64,000 bases of DNA from Sphingobium soli (lineage in GTDB: Bacteria > Pseudomonadota > Alphaproteobacteria > Sphingomonadales > Sphingomonadaceae): the NCBI RefSeq assembly GCF_020782245.1, contig NZ_JAJGNP010000010.1, positions 62,001 to 126,000 of the forward strand, written 5' to 3'. Under the pieces are notes generated by a model. The model saw nothing but the letters and a program-made list of their open reading frames with translations. It was not told the DNA's origin and did no database searches. Shown here piece after piece: positions 51,089-58,246 of this stretch. The first letter of the stretch is position 1; each line of letters starts with the position of its first letter. A program made the translations under genes and the position numbers.

Positions 51089-51403
51089 ATGGACCGCCCC
51101 ACCCCCGATCGCGAGATGGAAGAGAATAGCGAACAGGCCGAAGCCGGCACCCAGGCGCAGGACGTGGCCGATGACGCCGCCACCCGCAGCATTGACCTGA
51201 GCGAAGACAGCGAGCGGGGCGGCAAGACCGATCCGGCGCAGCTCGTGCCAGACGACACCGAGGATCTGGTAGAAAAGATGAACGCGATGAACCGTTCGGG
51301 TCGGCTCGACATGGATGCCTATGCCGGCGAACCGCAAATGGACGACGAAGAGGACGTTCTGGGCGATACCGAGGATGCGGATGACGAGGACGGACTGCCC
51401 TGA
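51089..51403 (+). CDS. Acidic disordered small protein, probably stress-induced
   Basis: A 104-residue, very acidic protein without hydrophobic core (EMEENSEQAEAGTQAQDV, DLSEDSERGGKTDPAQLVPDD, and an ending DEEDVLGDTEDADDEDGLP). The only semi-conserved part looks like DTEDLVEKMNAMNRSGRLDMDAYAGEPQMDDEED, a pattern I recall from short sphingomonad proteins of unknown role. A perfect EcfG-type promoter and an AGGAG site precede it. Its last 85 bases overlap, on the opposite strand, the 3' end of the truncated hemoglobin gene. Function unknown; protection or chaperone-like roles would be speculation. Confidence 0.72.
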   Translation: MDRPTPDREMEENSEQAEAGTQAQDVADDAATRSIDLSEDSERGGKTDPAQLVPDDTEDLVEKMNAMNRSGRLDMDAYAGEPQMDDEEDVLGDTEDADDEDGLP

Positions 51404-51822
51404 TCGGTCTGACCCGCATCCAGCGGCAGATTGATCATGCCCCGGGCGAGGTGGCCCAGTGCTTGCGCCATGGCATCACCCATGGCCGGGTCCAGCCCGT
51501 CTTGTCCGGCGATGGCGCAGGTCATCGCCGTCGCCCATTGATCGGCCAGCGCCGGGGTCACGGGAAAGACGCGATGCAGCGTCATGATGCAGGGGCCGCG
51601 TTCGAACCAGTCTCGCGGACCGCCGAGCCATCCGACGATGAATCGCGTCAGGCCGTGCCGCACCGGCCCCGGGTCCGCCGCATGAATGCCGCGTAGCGCC
51701 ACGAACCGGCTGTCCTGTTCCACCAGATCGTAAAAGCGATCCACGATCGCTCTCACGACGATCTCACCGCCGCTGCGGCCATAAGGATTGGGTACCGACT
51801 GGGGCGATGCGGCGGCGTTCAT
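51319..51822 (-). CDS. Group II truncated hemoglobin
   Basis: A 167-residue globin. The fold covers residues 10-125: VPNPYGRSGGEIVVRAIVDRFYDL, ALRGIHAADPGPVRHGLTRFIVGWLGGPRDWFERG, and CIMTLHRVFPVTPALADQWATAMTCAI, in which the His of TLHRVF fits the proximal heme ligand and the Trp of ADQW is a group II mark. Such globins handle oxygen or NO. The last 30 residues are a serine-rich tail (SPSSSSASSVSPRTSSSSS) lying opposite the acidic gene's Asp/Glu codons and may not be functional. A DNR/FNR-type box lies 57 bases upstream. Confidence 0.87.
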   Translation of the reverse strand: MNAAASPQSVPNPYGRSGGEIVVRAIVDRFYDLVEQDSRFVALRGIHAADPGPVRHGLTRFIVGWLGGPRDWFERGPCIMTLHRVFPVTPALADQWATAMTCAIAGQDGLDPAMGDAMAQALGHLARGMINLPLDAGQTDQGSPSSSSASSVSPRTSSSSSICGSPA

Positions 51823-51878
51823 GGACTGGCTCCAATCTGGATCATCATCCCATGGTAGCACCATCAGCAAGCGGCGCT

Positions 51879-51892
51879 TTGACCGTGGTCAA
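51879..51892. promoter_or_regulatory. DNR/FNR-type box (TTGACCGTGGTCAA) before the globin gene
   Basis: The 14-mer is a perfect dyad of the TTG-N8-CAA class, specifically TTGAC-N4-GTCAA, the form bound by NNR/DNR-type and FnrN/FixK-type Crp-family regulators. It is 57 bases upstream of the truncated hemoglobin start and 63 bases upstream of the nuclease start on the other strand. A Crp/Fnr regulator is encoded at 63470. Confidence 0.55.
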
Positions 51893-51954
51893 TTCCTGTC
51901 TGATCCACACTCGCGGAGAGATGGCGCAGTCTTAACCTCTCCTTTCCCGACGCC

Positions 51955-52572
51955 ATGGCACAACAGGGCATGGCAACAGGATTTCTCCGGACCAAGCGGC
52001 AGTCACGCACACGCGATGCGCATAATAGCTGGTCGCGCAGCGGTGCTAACGCCAGACTCCAGCGCAAAGCGGTAGATCGCAGCGTCAGCGGCCCTGCGCT
52101 CGTTTATATGGTTTGCCTGGGGCTGTTGCTGGGTTGGTATGGCCCCGGCTGGCTGGAAGCCGCCCGGTTATTCGATCACGCCGGCGAGCATTCGCCCGCG
52201 CGTCCTGCGGCATCGGCCGACATGCTGACCGCCAGCTTCGGCTTCTGCCACAGCGGCGGCGGGACAAATTGCGTGGTCGACGGCGACACCTTCTGGTTCC
52301 AGGGGGCCAAATATCGCATCGCCGACATCGATACGCCCGAAACCCATGGCCCCCGCTGCCCGGCCGAAGCGGCGCTCGGCGCGCGGGCAACCCGTCGATT
52401 GCAAAGCCTGATGAACGCGGGCGCGTTTTCACTGGAGCAGGGAGATCGCGATATGGATCGCTATGGCCGCTCGCTCCGCATTGTCACGCGCAGCGGAGAG
52501 TCGATCGGGGCCATTTTGGTCGCCGAGGGGCTGGCGCGAGACTGGGATGGCGCGCGCCATCCCTGGTGCTGA
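51955..52572 (+). CDS. Membrane-anchored thermonuclease (SNase-like)
   Basis: A 205-residue protein with a basic N-terminus, one membrane helix (PALVYMVCLGLLLGWYGPGW, about 47-64) and a C-terminal SNase domain from about 95. Catalytic residues appear as Asp109/Asp111 in VVDGDTFWFQG, Arg121 in KYRIADIDTPETHG with Glu129, and Arg171/173 in DRYGRSLRIV. Four cysteines (FCHSGGGTNC, PRCPAEA, PWC) suggest a periplasmic disulfide-bonded domain. The start could be ATG 51955 or 51970. It may degrade nucleic acids at the cell surface or in the periplasm. Confidence 0.85.
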   Translation: MAQQGMATGFLRTKRQSRTRDAHNSWSRSGANARLQRKAVDRSVSGPALVYMVCLGLLLGWYGPGWLEAARLFDHAGEHSPARPAASADMLTASFGFCHSGGGTNCVVDGDTFWFQGAKYRIADIDTPETHGPRCPAEAALGARATRRLQSLMNAGAFSLEQGDRDMDRYGRSLRIVTRSGESIGAILVAEGLARDWDGARHPWC

Positions 52573-52615
52573 AGCGGGAAGACGTTACGAACCCTAACCC
52601 CTTCCCGCCGTCTCT

Positions 52616-53215
52616 TCAGCGGCAGTTCAATCCGCCACGATCAATTTCCCGGCCTAGCAGGGCGCCGGCACCACCACCGATCAGCACACCCGCGATGTTG
52701 GACTGACCCCGATCAATCTGGCTGCCCAGCAGGCCACCCAGCGCCGCACCGACGATCAGGCCGGTCGTGCCGTCCGAACGGCGGCAATAATAGCGATCGT
52801 CATAGCCGCGATAGATGCGCGTACGGCGATCGACACGGATCGGCGCGTACCCGGTTCGATAATAGCGGTCCGGACGATAGAAGCGACCATAGCGCGGGTC
52901 GGGCCGGTTCCAGTCATAGCGATAGACGACCCGGCCGGGCCGGCGATAAGCACCGCGACGGTCGCCCCGCCAGTCGCGCCGCGCCTCGCGCACGTCCCGG
53001 CGATAGTCGCGCTGCGCGCGGCGCTGATCCTGCACATAGCGTCGCTGCGCCTGGCGGCTGTCGCGGCGATACTCACGGCGGGCATCGCGGACATCCCTGC
53101 GATGTTCGCGCGCCTTATGGCCCGGCTGGGCCAGCGCAGGCACGGCGGTGATGCCGGTCAGCGTCATCGCGCCCAGCGACAGGGCCGCAAGGGCGCGCTT
53201 GAACGGGGTCATCAT
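52616..53215 (-). CDS. Glycine-zipper 2TM protein with Arg-rich charged segment
   Basis: A 199-residue exported protein with a signal peptide (AALSLGAMTLTGITAVPALAQ). Residues 33-95 are a charged Arg/Asp repeat (EHRRDVRDARREYRRDSRQ). A Tyr/Arg-rich part follows (RYGRFYRPDRYYRTGY), and the C-terminus is a glycine zipper (GTTGLIVGAALGGLLG, IAGVLIGGGAGALLG) framed by two cysteines. The charged part resembles those of the RcnB-like proteins at 36306 and 38174, but the C-terminal domain is different. An inverted repeat lies just upstream. Envelope role inferred. Confidence 0.82.
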   Translation of the reverse strand: MMTPFKRALAALSLGAMTLTGITAVPALAQPGHKAREHRRDVRDARREYRRDSRQAQRRYVQDQRRAQRDYRRDVREARRDWRGDRRGAYRRPGRVVYRYDWNRPDPRYGRFYRPDRYYRTGYAPIRVDRRTRIYRGYDDRYYCRRSDGTTGLIVGAALGGLLGSQIDRGQSNIAGVLIGGGAGALLGREIDRGGLNCR

Positions 53216-53247
53216 GGCTCGAAGCTCCTTGAATCATATCATGGCGA

Positions 53248-53264
53248 CAGAACTCGCTGTTCTG
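53248..53264. promoter_or_regulatory. Inverted repeat upstream of the glycine-zipper gene
   Basis: CAGAAC (53248-53253) and GTTCTG (53259-53264) form a perfect 6-bp inverted repeat with a 5-base spacer, 33 bases before the start codon of the reverse-strand gene. It could be an operator or a leader hairpin. Evidence is limited to symmetry and position. Confidence 0.3.
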
Positions 53265-53286
53265 AAACATGTTGCATGAACGATAC

Positions 53287-53307
53287 AAAACCTGCCGTTC
53301 AGGCAGG
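53287..53307 (-). terminator. Candidate terminator of the Zn-ribbon-like gene
   Basis: On the minus strand CCTGCC and GGCAGG form a 6-bp stem with a TGAAC loop, followed by TTTTG. It lies about 70 bases past the stop of the gene at 53378 and upstream of the glycine-zipper gene. The short U-run makes it moderate. Confidence 0.5.
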
Positions 53308-53377
53308 GGACAGTGCGACCTAGCTTTACGGGGACCGCAGGGGGGACGCCCTGTTCCCCAAAACCAGGATGATGGCT

Positions 53378-53605
53378 TCAATCAACGCCTCCTTCGGGCG
53401 CGGCAAAGGTGGTTGGGCTGGTCAGCACCACACGTTGTAGCCGCGTGCGATCGTCACAATGCTGGCAATGGGCCTGATCGAACAGCGTTTCGATAACCCA
53501 ATTCTGCGCCGAGACATCCCATATGACCCGTGCATCGCGCGCGACATGATCGCTGCCGCAGATAGGGCAGATATAGGCGTGGCGGATTGGTCCGGACAGA
53601 GGCAT
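53378..53605 (-). CDS. Small Zn-ribbon-like protein (75 aa)
   Basis: A 75-residue protein with two CxxC pairs: YICPICGSDHVARDARVIWD and QAHCQHCDDRTRLQRVVL. The spacing of about 30 residues fits a small zinc ribbon. VIWDVSAQNWVIETLFDQA between them recalls short sphingomonad proteins of unknown function. AAGG and GGAGG precede the ATG. A 30-base inverted repeat lies 25 bases upstream, in its probable 5' leader. Confidence 0.72.
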   Translation of the reverse strand: MPLSGPIRHAYICPICGSDHVARDARVIWDVSAQNWVIETLFDQAHCQHCDDRTRLQRVVLTSPTTFAAPEGGVD

Positions 53606-53629
53606 GCCTCCACCTTATCGCCCTTACCG

Positions 53630-53659
53630 CCGAAATGGCGGCAGTTTGCGCCATTTCGG
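53630..53659. promoter_or_regulatory. 30-bp inverted repeat (11-bp perfect arms)
   Basis: CCGAAATGGCG (53630-53640) and CGCCATTTCGG (53649-53659) are perfect inverted arms with an 8-base spacer. The element sits 25 bases upstream of the Zn-ribbon-like start and 114 bases before the gene at 53773. On RNA it would be a stable stem; on DNA it could bind a dimer. No U-tract follows, so it is not a terminator. Confidence 0.55.
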
Positions 53660-53689
53660 ACCTGATTGCGCACCCCCACATCAGACCGT

Positions 53690-53709
53690 CCGATTTTTCG
53701 GGAAATCGG
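53690..53709. promoter_or_regulatory. Second inverted repeat in the same divergent spacer
   Basis: CCGATTT (53690-53696) and AAATCGG (53703-53709) form perfect 7-bp arms with a 6-base spacer, 64 bases before the gene at 53773. The arms share AAAT/ATTT plus CGG/CCG with the larger repeat at 53630, whose centre is 55 bases away, so both could be sites for one regulator. Confidence 0.45.
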
Positions 53710-53772
53710 GAACATCATGGGTCGGGCTGCCTTCCGGTCATGATATAAGCACGACTCACAAGGAGACGACGC

Positions 53773-53991
53773 ATGACCATCGCACGTTTCGAAGATCATC
53801 CTGCCGCAGACGTCTGGACCCCGCTGTTTCAGGCCTGGCAAATCCCGTGGCAGATGACGCTCCAATGGTGGGACTTCTATGCCGAGGCGCTGCAGGTTTC
53901 CGGCATGCATGTTCCCTATGGCAGGGCGCCTGCAATGCCCAAGGACCAGGAACCGCTGCATGTGGAGGAGGCGGAGGGGCTCTGCGCCTGA
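53773..53991 (+). CDS. Small tryptophan-rich hypothetical protein (72 aa)
   Basis: A 72-residue protein with many aromatic residues in an amphipathic stretch (VWTPLFQAWQIPWQMTLQWWDFYAEALQVSG) and a polar tail ending GLCA. AAGGAG precedes the ATG with a spacing near seven. The helix resembles short phasin-like or granule-associated helices only superficially. I do not recognise a family. It is divergent from the Zn-ribbon-like gene across a spacer with two inverted repeats. Confidence 0.6.
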   Translation: MTIARFEDHPAADVWTPLFQAWQIPWQMTLQWWDFYAEALQVSGMHVPYGRAPAMPKDQEPLHVEEAEGLCA

Positions 53992-54010
53992 CGGCGACCA
54001 CCCCGACCGA

Positions 54011-54757
54011 TTATCCCCGCGCGACCTGAAATCCCGCAAAGGACTGGCTTACCGGCATCAACTCCAGCCGGTTGATGTTGAGGTGCGGCGGCAGCGTCGC
54101 GACCCACAACAGGGTCTGCGCAATATCCTCTCCCGTCATCGGATCGGCGCCGCCATAAAGCGTATCCGAAGCATCCTGGCTACCGGTGCGCACGAAGGTG
54201 AATTCGGTTTCGACCATGCCCGGTTCGATCGAGGTGACACGCACCCCCGTGCCGTGCAGATCGGACCGCAGGCCAAGCGAGAATTGCTGCACGAACGCCT
54301 TGGTCCCGCCATAGACATTCCCGCCCGCATAGGGATAGGTCGCCGCCACCGAACTCAGATTGATGATCGCGCCCTTGCGCTCCACCAGACGCGGCAGCAG
54401 CTTGTGGGTGATGGCGATAAGCCCGTTTATATTGGTGTCGATCATCTGCCGCCATTGCGCCAGGTCCGCCTTGTGCGCCGGCGCGGTGCCGAGCGCCAGA
54501 CCGGCATTGTTGATCAGCAGGTCGATGGCCTGAAATTCCGGGGGCAGCGATGCCAGCGCCCCGTCGATCGCCGCCTCGTCGCGCATGTCGAAAGCAAGCA
54601 TGTGCATCTTAGGGCCAATTTCGGTCGCCAGCGCTTCCAGCCGTTCGGCCCGTCGGCCCGTGCCGATCACGCGCCATCCCGCTGCTGCAAAGGCGCGTGC
54701 GGCCGCTTCGCCAATGCCGGCGGTGGCGCCGGTGATGAGAACGGTCCGGTCAGTCAT
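54011..54757 (-). CDS. Short-chain dehydrogenase/reductase (YdfG-like)
   Basis: A 248-residue classical SDR. The cofactor motif is TVLITGATAGIGEAAARAF with an Arg pair (GTGRRAERL) suggesting NADP. LLINNAGLALGT, the catalytic Ser in IINLSSVAATYPY, Tyr and Lys in GGNVYGGTKAFVQQFS and the PG motif in SIEPGMVETEF are all present. It resembles the YdfG/serine 3-dehydrogenase group acting on hydroxy acids. The ATG at 54757 has AGGAGAC just upstream. Substrate cannot be fixed from sequence. Confidence 0.92.
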   Translation of the reverse strand: MTDRTVLITGATAGIGEAAARAFAAAGWRVIGTGRRAERLEALATEIGPKMHMLAFDMRDEAAIDGALASLPPEFQAIDLLINNAGLALGTAPAHKADLAQWRQMIDTNINGLIAITHKLLPRLVERKGAIINLSSVAATYPYAGGNVYGGTKAFVQQFSLGLRSDLHGTGVRVTSIEPGMVETEFTFVRTGSQDASDTLYGGADPMTGEDIAQTLLWVATLPPHLNINRLELMPVSQSFAGFQVARG

Positions 54758-55126
54758 GCGGTCTCCTGTTGGCAAGGCGGGACCGGCGAATATCAGCCAT
54801 CCCGCGTGCATCGTCGCGCCTTATGTGGCGTAGCGATGCGCGCGAGACAACCGCTCACGGCAGGGCTCAGGCGACAGGCTGATCACTGATCGGACTTTCC
54901 ATCGCGGAGGATCGAGTTCCTTTCGGATGCAAATTCCTCGTCGGGGTCCTCCGACGGACTGCCAGCCGGGCCGGCCCAAGGCGCATCATCACGTCCCCGC
55001 ACCAAACACTCCGCCTGCCGTGGCGGCCGCATCGAGTTACCGGTTGTTAACGATTGACTGCCAGATTCGGCTCCTTGCCATCGTGGCGCATCAGGGCTGC
55101 GGGCGTATTTTCGGAGGTGCCGGACA
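54758..55126. other. 369-base spacer between SDR and PilZ genes
   Basis: No recognisable gene or RNA is seen apart from a possible 39-codon frame on the minus strand (54883-55002). The right end contains the PilZ ribosome site (CGGAGG) and a TTGACTGCC that could be a -35 element. The rest shows no strong repeats. Confidence 0.5.
54883..55002 (-). CDS. Possible small acidic protein (39 aa)
   Basis: A GTG at 55002, with GGAG exactly six bases upstream, opens 39 codons: MRGRDDAPWAGPAGSPSEDP then DEEFASERNSILRDGKSDQ. The frame can extend to an ATG at 55032 without a ribosome site. The text is compositionally like a real acidic protein rather than a shadow frame, but no family is recognised and it overlaps nothing else. 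Confidence 0.35.
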   Translation of the reverse strand: MRGRDDAPWAGPAGSPSEDPDEEFASERNSILRDGKSDQ

Positions 55127-55489
55127 ATGACTATCACCGAATTGGCAGCACGTTTCGATCGGCGTCGCCATGCGCGCTTCGTCACCGCGTTCGAAGCGGA
55201 TTTGCTGGAGGGCGAGGACTGCCGCAAGGTCATCGTGGGTGACGTTTCGGCGGGCGGGTGCCTGCTTGAACATCGCGATGGCTTCCGCATTGGGACCACG
55301 GTTCGGCTGCGGGCCAAGGATATCGACATGGAAGCGCGCATCATGTGGTCGCGCGGCGACCTGTGCGGCATGCGTTTCGCCCAGAGCGTCGATCCCTGGC
55401 AGGTTATCCGCGCCAATGTCGATGGTGCCGCGCGGATTGAGGACATGATGAATCAGGCGGCACGCCTGCGGCCTGAACCCACCCGCTAA
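55127..55489 (+). CDS. PilZ domain protein
   Basis: A 120-residue PilZ protein. DRRRHARFVTAFEADL gives the RxxxR motif (RRRHAR) and VGDVSAGGCLLEH the DxSxxG motif; EARIMWSRGDLCGMRF closes the barrel. CGGAGG precedes the ATG. It is the third small PilZ protein in the window, with the GGDEF protein at 22295 as one possible c-di-GMP source. It is convergent with the cbb3 assembly operon. Confidence 0.88.
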   Translation: MTITELAARFDRRRHARFVTAFEADLLEGEDCRKVIVGDVSAGGCLLEHRDGFRIGTTVRLRAKDIDMEARIMWSRGDLCGMRFAQSVDPWQVIRANVDGAARIEDMMNQAARLRPEPTR

Positions 55490-55493
55490 AATC

Positions 55494-55640
55494 CTAGCGA
55501 TCCTCCTCGTCGCTCAGGATGCGCATCGCTGCGCCGTCCGGATCGTCGAACTGGCCCGAGCGCAAAGCCGCGAAAAAGCCCGCCAGCGCCACCCCGCCGC
55601 ACAGCAGCGCAAGGGGAATGAGCAGCGCCAGCCCGGTCAT
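55494..55640 (-). CDS. ccoS: cbb3 oxidase maturation protein CcoS
   Basis: A 48-residue membrane protein: MTGLALLIPLALLCGGVALA forms the single helix, followed by FFAALRSGQFDDPDGAAMRI and an acidic end. The GQFDDPDGxAxRIL pattern is diagnostic of CcoS/FixS. Its ATG overlaps the ccoI stop (ATGA), and it is the last gene of the operon. CcoS is needed to insert heme and copper into cbb3 oxidase. Confidence 0.93.
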   Translation of the reverse strand: MTGLALLIPLALLCGGVALAGFFAALRSGQFDDPDGAAMRILSDEEDR

Positions 55641-57772
55641 CGGGCGGCGCCATTGAGCCGGAGCGCGTTGGCGACGACGATCAGCGACGACAGCGACATG
55701 GCGACGGCAGCAACCAGCGGCGTGACCTTGCCCGCCACCGCCAGCGGAACGGCCAGGATATTATAGCCGATCGCCAGCGCGAAATTCTGCCGCACGATGT
55801 GAATGGTACGCCGGGCCGCGCGCAAGGTGATGCCGACAGGCGCCAGGACATCGCCCATAAACACCACATCCGCCGCCAACTGACTGGCGTCGCTGGCGCA
55901 GGCCGGGGCCATGCTGGCATGCCCCGCCGCCAGCGCCGGTCCGTCATTCAGTCCGTCCCCCACCATCAGCACCCTGTGCCCCTGGCGCTTCATGCGTTCA
56001 ACCAGCGCCAGCTTGTCGGCGGGCCGCAAATGCCCGATCGCGGTGGCCCCAGTCGCGCGCGCCACCGGACCCAGCGCCTCAGGCCGATCGCCGCTCGCGA
56101 TCACGATCCGGTAGCCGGCGCTCTGCAAGGCTGGCAGGATTTCGCCGGCGTCCCGGCGCAAGGCATCCGAAAATCGCAGCAGGTGCGCCTCCGTCCCGTG
56201 CCGATATTCGCTGGCAAGGCCGAACAGGCTGACAAGGCCGCGCGGCCGCGCCAGCGATACCGCAACCCCCGCATGACGCGCGAACAGCCCCTCCCCCGGC
56301 ACGTCCCGCAGATCGTCCAGCCGGGCCGCCTCTACGCCATGCGCCTCCAGCGCCTGCCGCAGTGCGATGCTGAGCGGATGGCGACTGGCGCGCGCCAAGG
56401 CCAGCAGGATCGCCCGATCCTGCCGCGCCATCGCATCCATTCCCTCGGGCACCGGACGGCCCAGCGTCAGCGTGCCGGTCTTGTCGAAGACGATGCTGTC
56501 CACCTCGGCCATGCGCTCGAGCGCCGACCCATCCTTGACGAGGATACCCCGGCGCATCAGCGCGCCGCAGGCGACGACCTGCGCGGCGGGCACCGCCAGT
56601 CCCAGCGCGCAGGGGCAGGTGATCAACAGAACGGCAATGGCGACCAGCATCGCCTGATGCATTCCGGCCCCGGCCATCATCCATCCCGCAAAGGCCAGCG
56701 CGGCGGTCAGGTGCACGGCGGGCGCATAATAGCGCGCGGCCCGGTCGGCGATCCGGACATGCCGCGACCGGCCCTGCCCCGCTTCGTCCATCAGCCGGGC
56801 GATATCGGCAATCACCGTGTCCGGCCCAGCTGCCGTCACCAGCACGGTAATCGGGGCCTCGACATTAAGCGCGCCGGCCTGCACCACGTCGCCCGGCCCG
56901 ACACGGACGGGCGCGCTTTCGCCGGTCAGGAACGCGATGTCCATGCCCGACGCCCCTTCGACAACGCGCCCGTCCGCGGCCAGTCGCTCCCCTGCTGCGA
57001 CCAGCATCCGCATCCCCGGCTGCAACTGCGCCGCCGCCGTCCAGCGGCTTTGTCCGCTGTCGGTCAACACCAGCGCGCCGGGCGCGCCATGTTTCAGCAG
57101 CGCCGCGACGCTGGCGCGGGCGCGTCCGCGCATCATCGCATCCAGGCTCCGCCCCGCCAGCAGGAAGAACAGCAGCATCACCGCGCCGTCGAACCAGGCG
57201 TCCGCACCCCCCGTCGCGGTTTCATACAGGCTCATGCCCGTCGTCAGCAGCACGCCGATGCTGATCGGAACGTCCATATTGGTCCGCCCCTGCCGTGCCG
57301 CCGCCCAGGCGGACCGGAAAAAGGGCTGACCGGCATAGGCGATCGCGGGCAGCGCGATCAGCGCGGAAAGCCAGTGGAACATCTGCCGTGTGCCGCCGTC
57401 CGCCCCGGACCACACCGAAACCGACAGCAACATGATGTTCATGGCGGCGAAACCCGCCACCGCCAGCGCGCGCAGCAGCGCCCGGCCTTCCGCCGCCGCC
57501 AGATCGACGCCCGGATCGGCCAGCGGTTCAGCGTCGAACCCCAGCGCCACGATCGCCGCCTTGAGTGCGGGCGGCTCCATCGCCGGATCATGGCGCACGG
57601 TCACGCGCTTGGCGCTCATGTTGACGCGCGCGGACGCGATCCCGTCGATGCGCGCCAGGCCGTTCTCGATCTTGGCGATGCATCCGGCACAGTGAAGTGA
57701 AGGAACAACGAACTGGCTCTCGATCAAGGCGGCCTCAGCCGGAGCGTCGTCGATCAGGGGCTGGGTCGCCAT
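55637..57772 (-). CDS. ccoI: Copper-translocating P-type ATPase CcoI (FixI)
   Basis: A 711-residue P1B-type ATPase supplying copper to cbb3 oxidase. An N-terminal heavy-metal domain has VPSLHCAGCIAKIENGL. The transport site is LLITCPCALGLAVPAA. The phosphorylation site is SIVFDKTGTLTLG and the hinge MVGDGLNDGPALAAGHASMA. ATG 57772 overlaps the ccoH stop; the longer upstream frame is a shadow of ccoH. Order ccoG-ccoH-ccoI-ccoS is the standard one. Confidence 0.96.
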   Translation of the reverse strand: MATQPLIDDAPAEAALIESQFVVPSLHCAGCIAKIENGLARIDGIASARVNMSAKRVTVRHDPAMEPPALKAAIVALGFDAEPLADPGVDLAAAEGRALLRALAVAGFAAMNIMLLSVSVWSGADGGTRQMFHWLSALIALPAIAYAGQPFFRSAWAAARQGRTNMDVPISIGVLLTTGMSLYETATGGADAWFDGAVMLLFFLLAGRSLDAMMRGRARASVAALLKHGAPGALVLTDSGQSRWTAAAQLQPGMRMLVAAGERLAADGRVVEGASGMDIAFLTGESAPVRVGPGDVVQAGALNVEAPITVLVTAAGPDTVIADIARLMDEAGQGRSRHVRIADRAARYYAPAVHLTAALAFAGWMMAGAGMHQAMLVAIAVLLITCPCALGLAVPAAQVVACGALMRRGILVKDGSALERMAEVDSIVFDKTGTLTLGRPVPEGMDAMARQDRAILLALARASRHPLSIALRQALEAHGVEAARLDDLRDVPGEGLFARHAGVAVSLARPRGLVSLFGLASEYRHGTEAHLLRFSDALRRDAGEILPALQSAGYRIVIASGDRPEALGPVARATGATAIGHLRPADKLALVERMKRQGHRVLMVGDGLNDGPALAAGHASMAPACASDASQLAADVVFMGDVLAPVGITLRAARRTIHIVRQNFALAIGYNILAVPLAVAGKVTPLVAAVAMSLSSLIVVANALRLNGAAR

Positions 57773-58245
57773 CAGTCGATCTCCGCCATCAGATGCCGCT
57801 GCTGGCGATCCCGCGTTACCGTCACGCGCAGTTGCCATCGCCCGGCTGGCAGGACGCGATCGCTGACATAGCGCCCCGGCCGTTCCTCCTGCATCACCAG
57901 GGCGATATCGGCGGCGCGTCCCAACGGATGCTGGGCGACGGCACGCACCATGGCCCCCTTCACCGCCGCGCCCGCTTCGTCGTCCAGCCACAGCATGACA
58001 TGCCGGCCCGCATCCGTCGCGATTTGCTGGTGCCATCCCAGTGCGGCCTGCGCCCTTGCCTGCCCCAGATAGGCGTTGAACTTCTGGCTCTCGACATAGC
58101 TGTTGTCGACCACGGTCCCGCCGAAGCTGCGGACCGCGACCGTCGCCATCACCATGTTGACCGCGATCACCACGACAAAGAAGCCGACCAGGATTGCGGT
58201 CATGTGCCAGCCGGTGAACCGGCGGGAGGAAACTGCATCGCGCAT
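57772..58245 (-). CDS. ccoH: cbb3 oxidase assembly protein CcoH (FixH)
   Basis: A 157-residue protein with one N-terminal membrane helix (MTAILVGFFVVVIAVNMVMATVAV) and a periplasmic FixH domain including NSYVESQKFNAYLGQARAQAALGW and GRYVSDRVLPAGRWQLRVTV. It binds the early cbb3 assembly complex. The ATG at 58245 comes directly after the ccoG stop, with a 1-base gap, and its stop overlaps ccoI. Confidence 0.94.
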   Translation of the reverse strand: MRDAVSSRRFTGWHMTAILVGFFVVVIAVNMVMATVAVRSFGGTVVDNSYVESQKFNAYLGQARAQAALGWHQQIATDAGRHVMLWLDDEAGAAVKGAMVRAVAQHPLGRAADIALVMQEERPGRYVSDRVLPAGRWQLRVTVTRDRQQRHLMAEID

Positions 58246-58246
58246 G

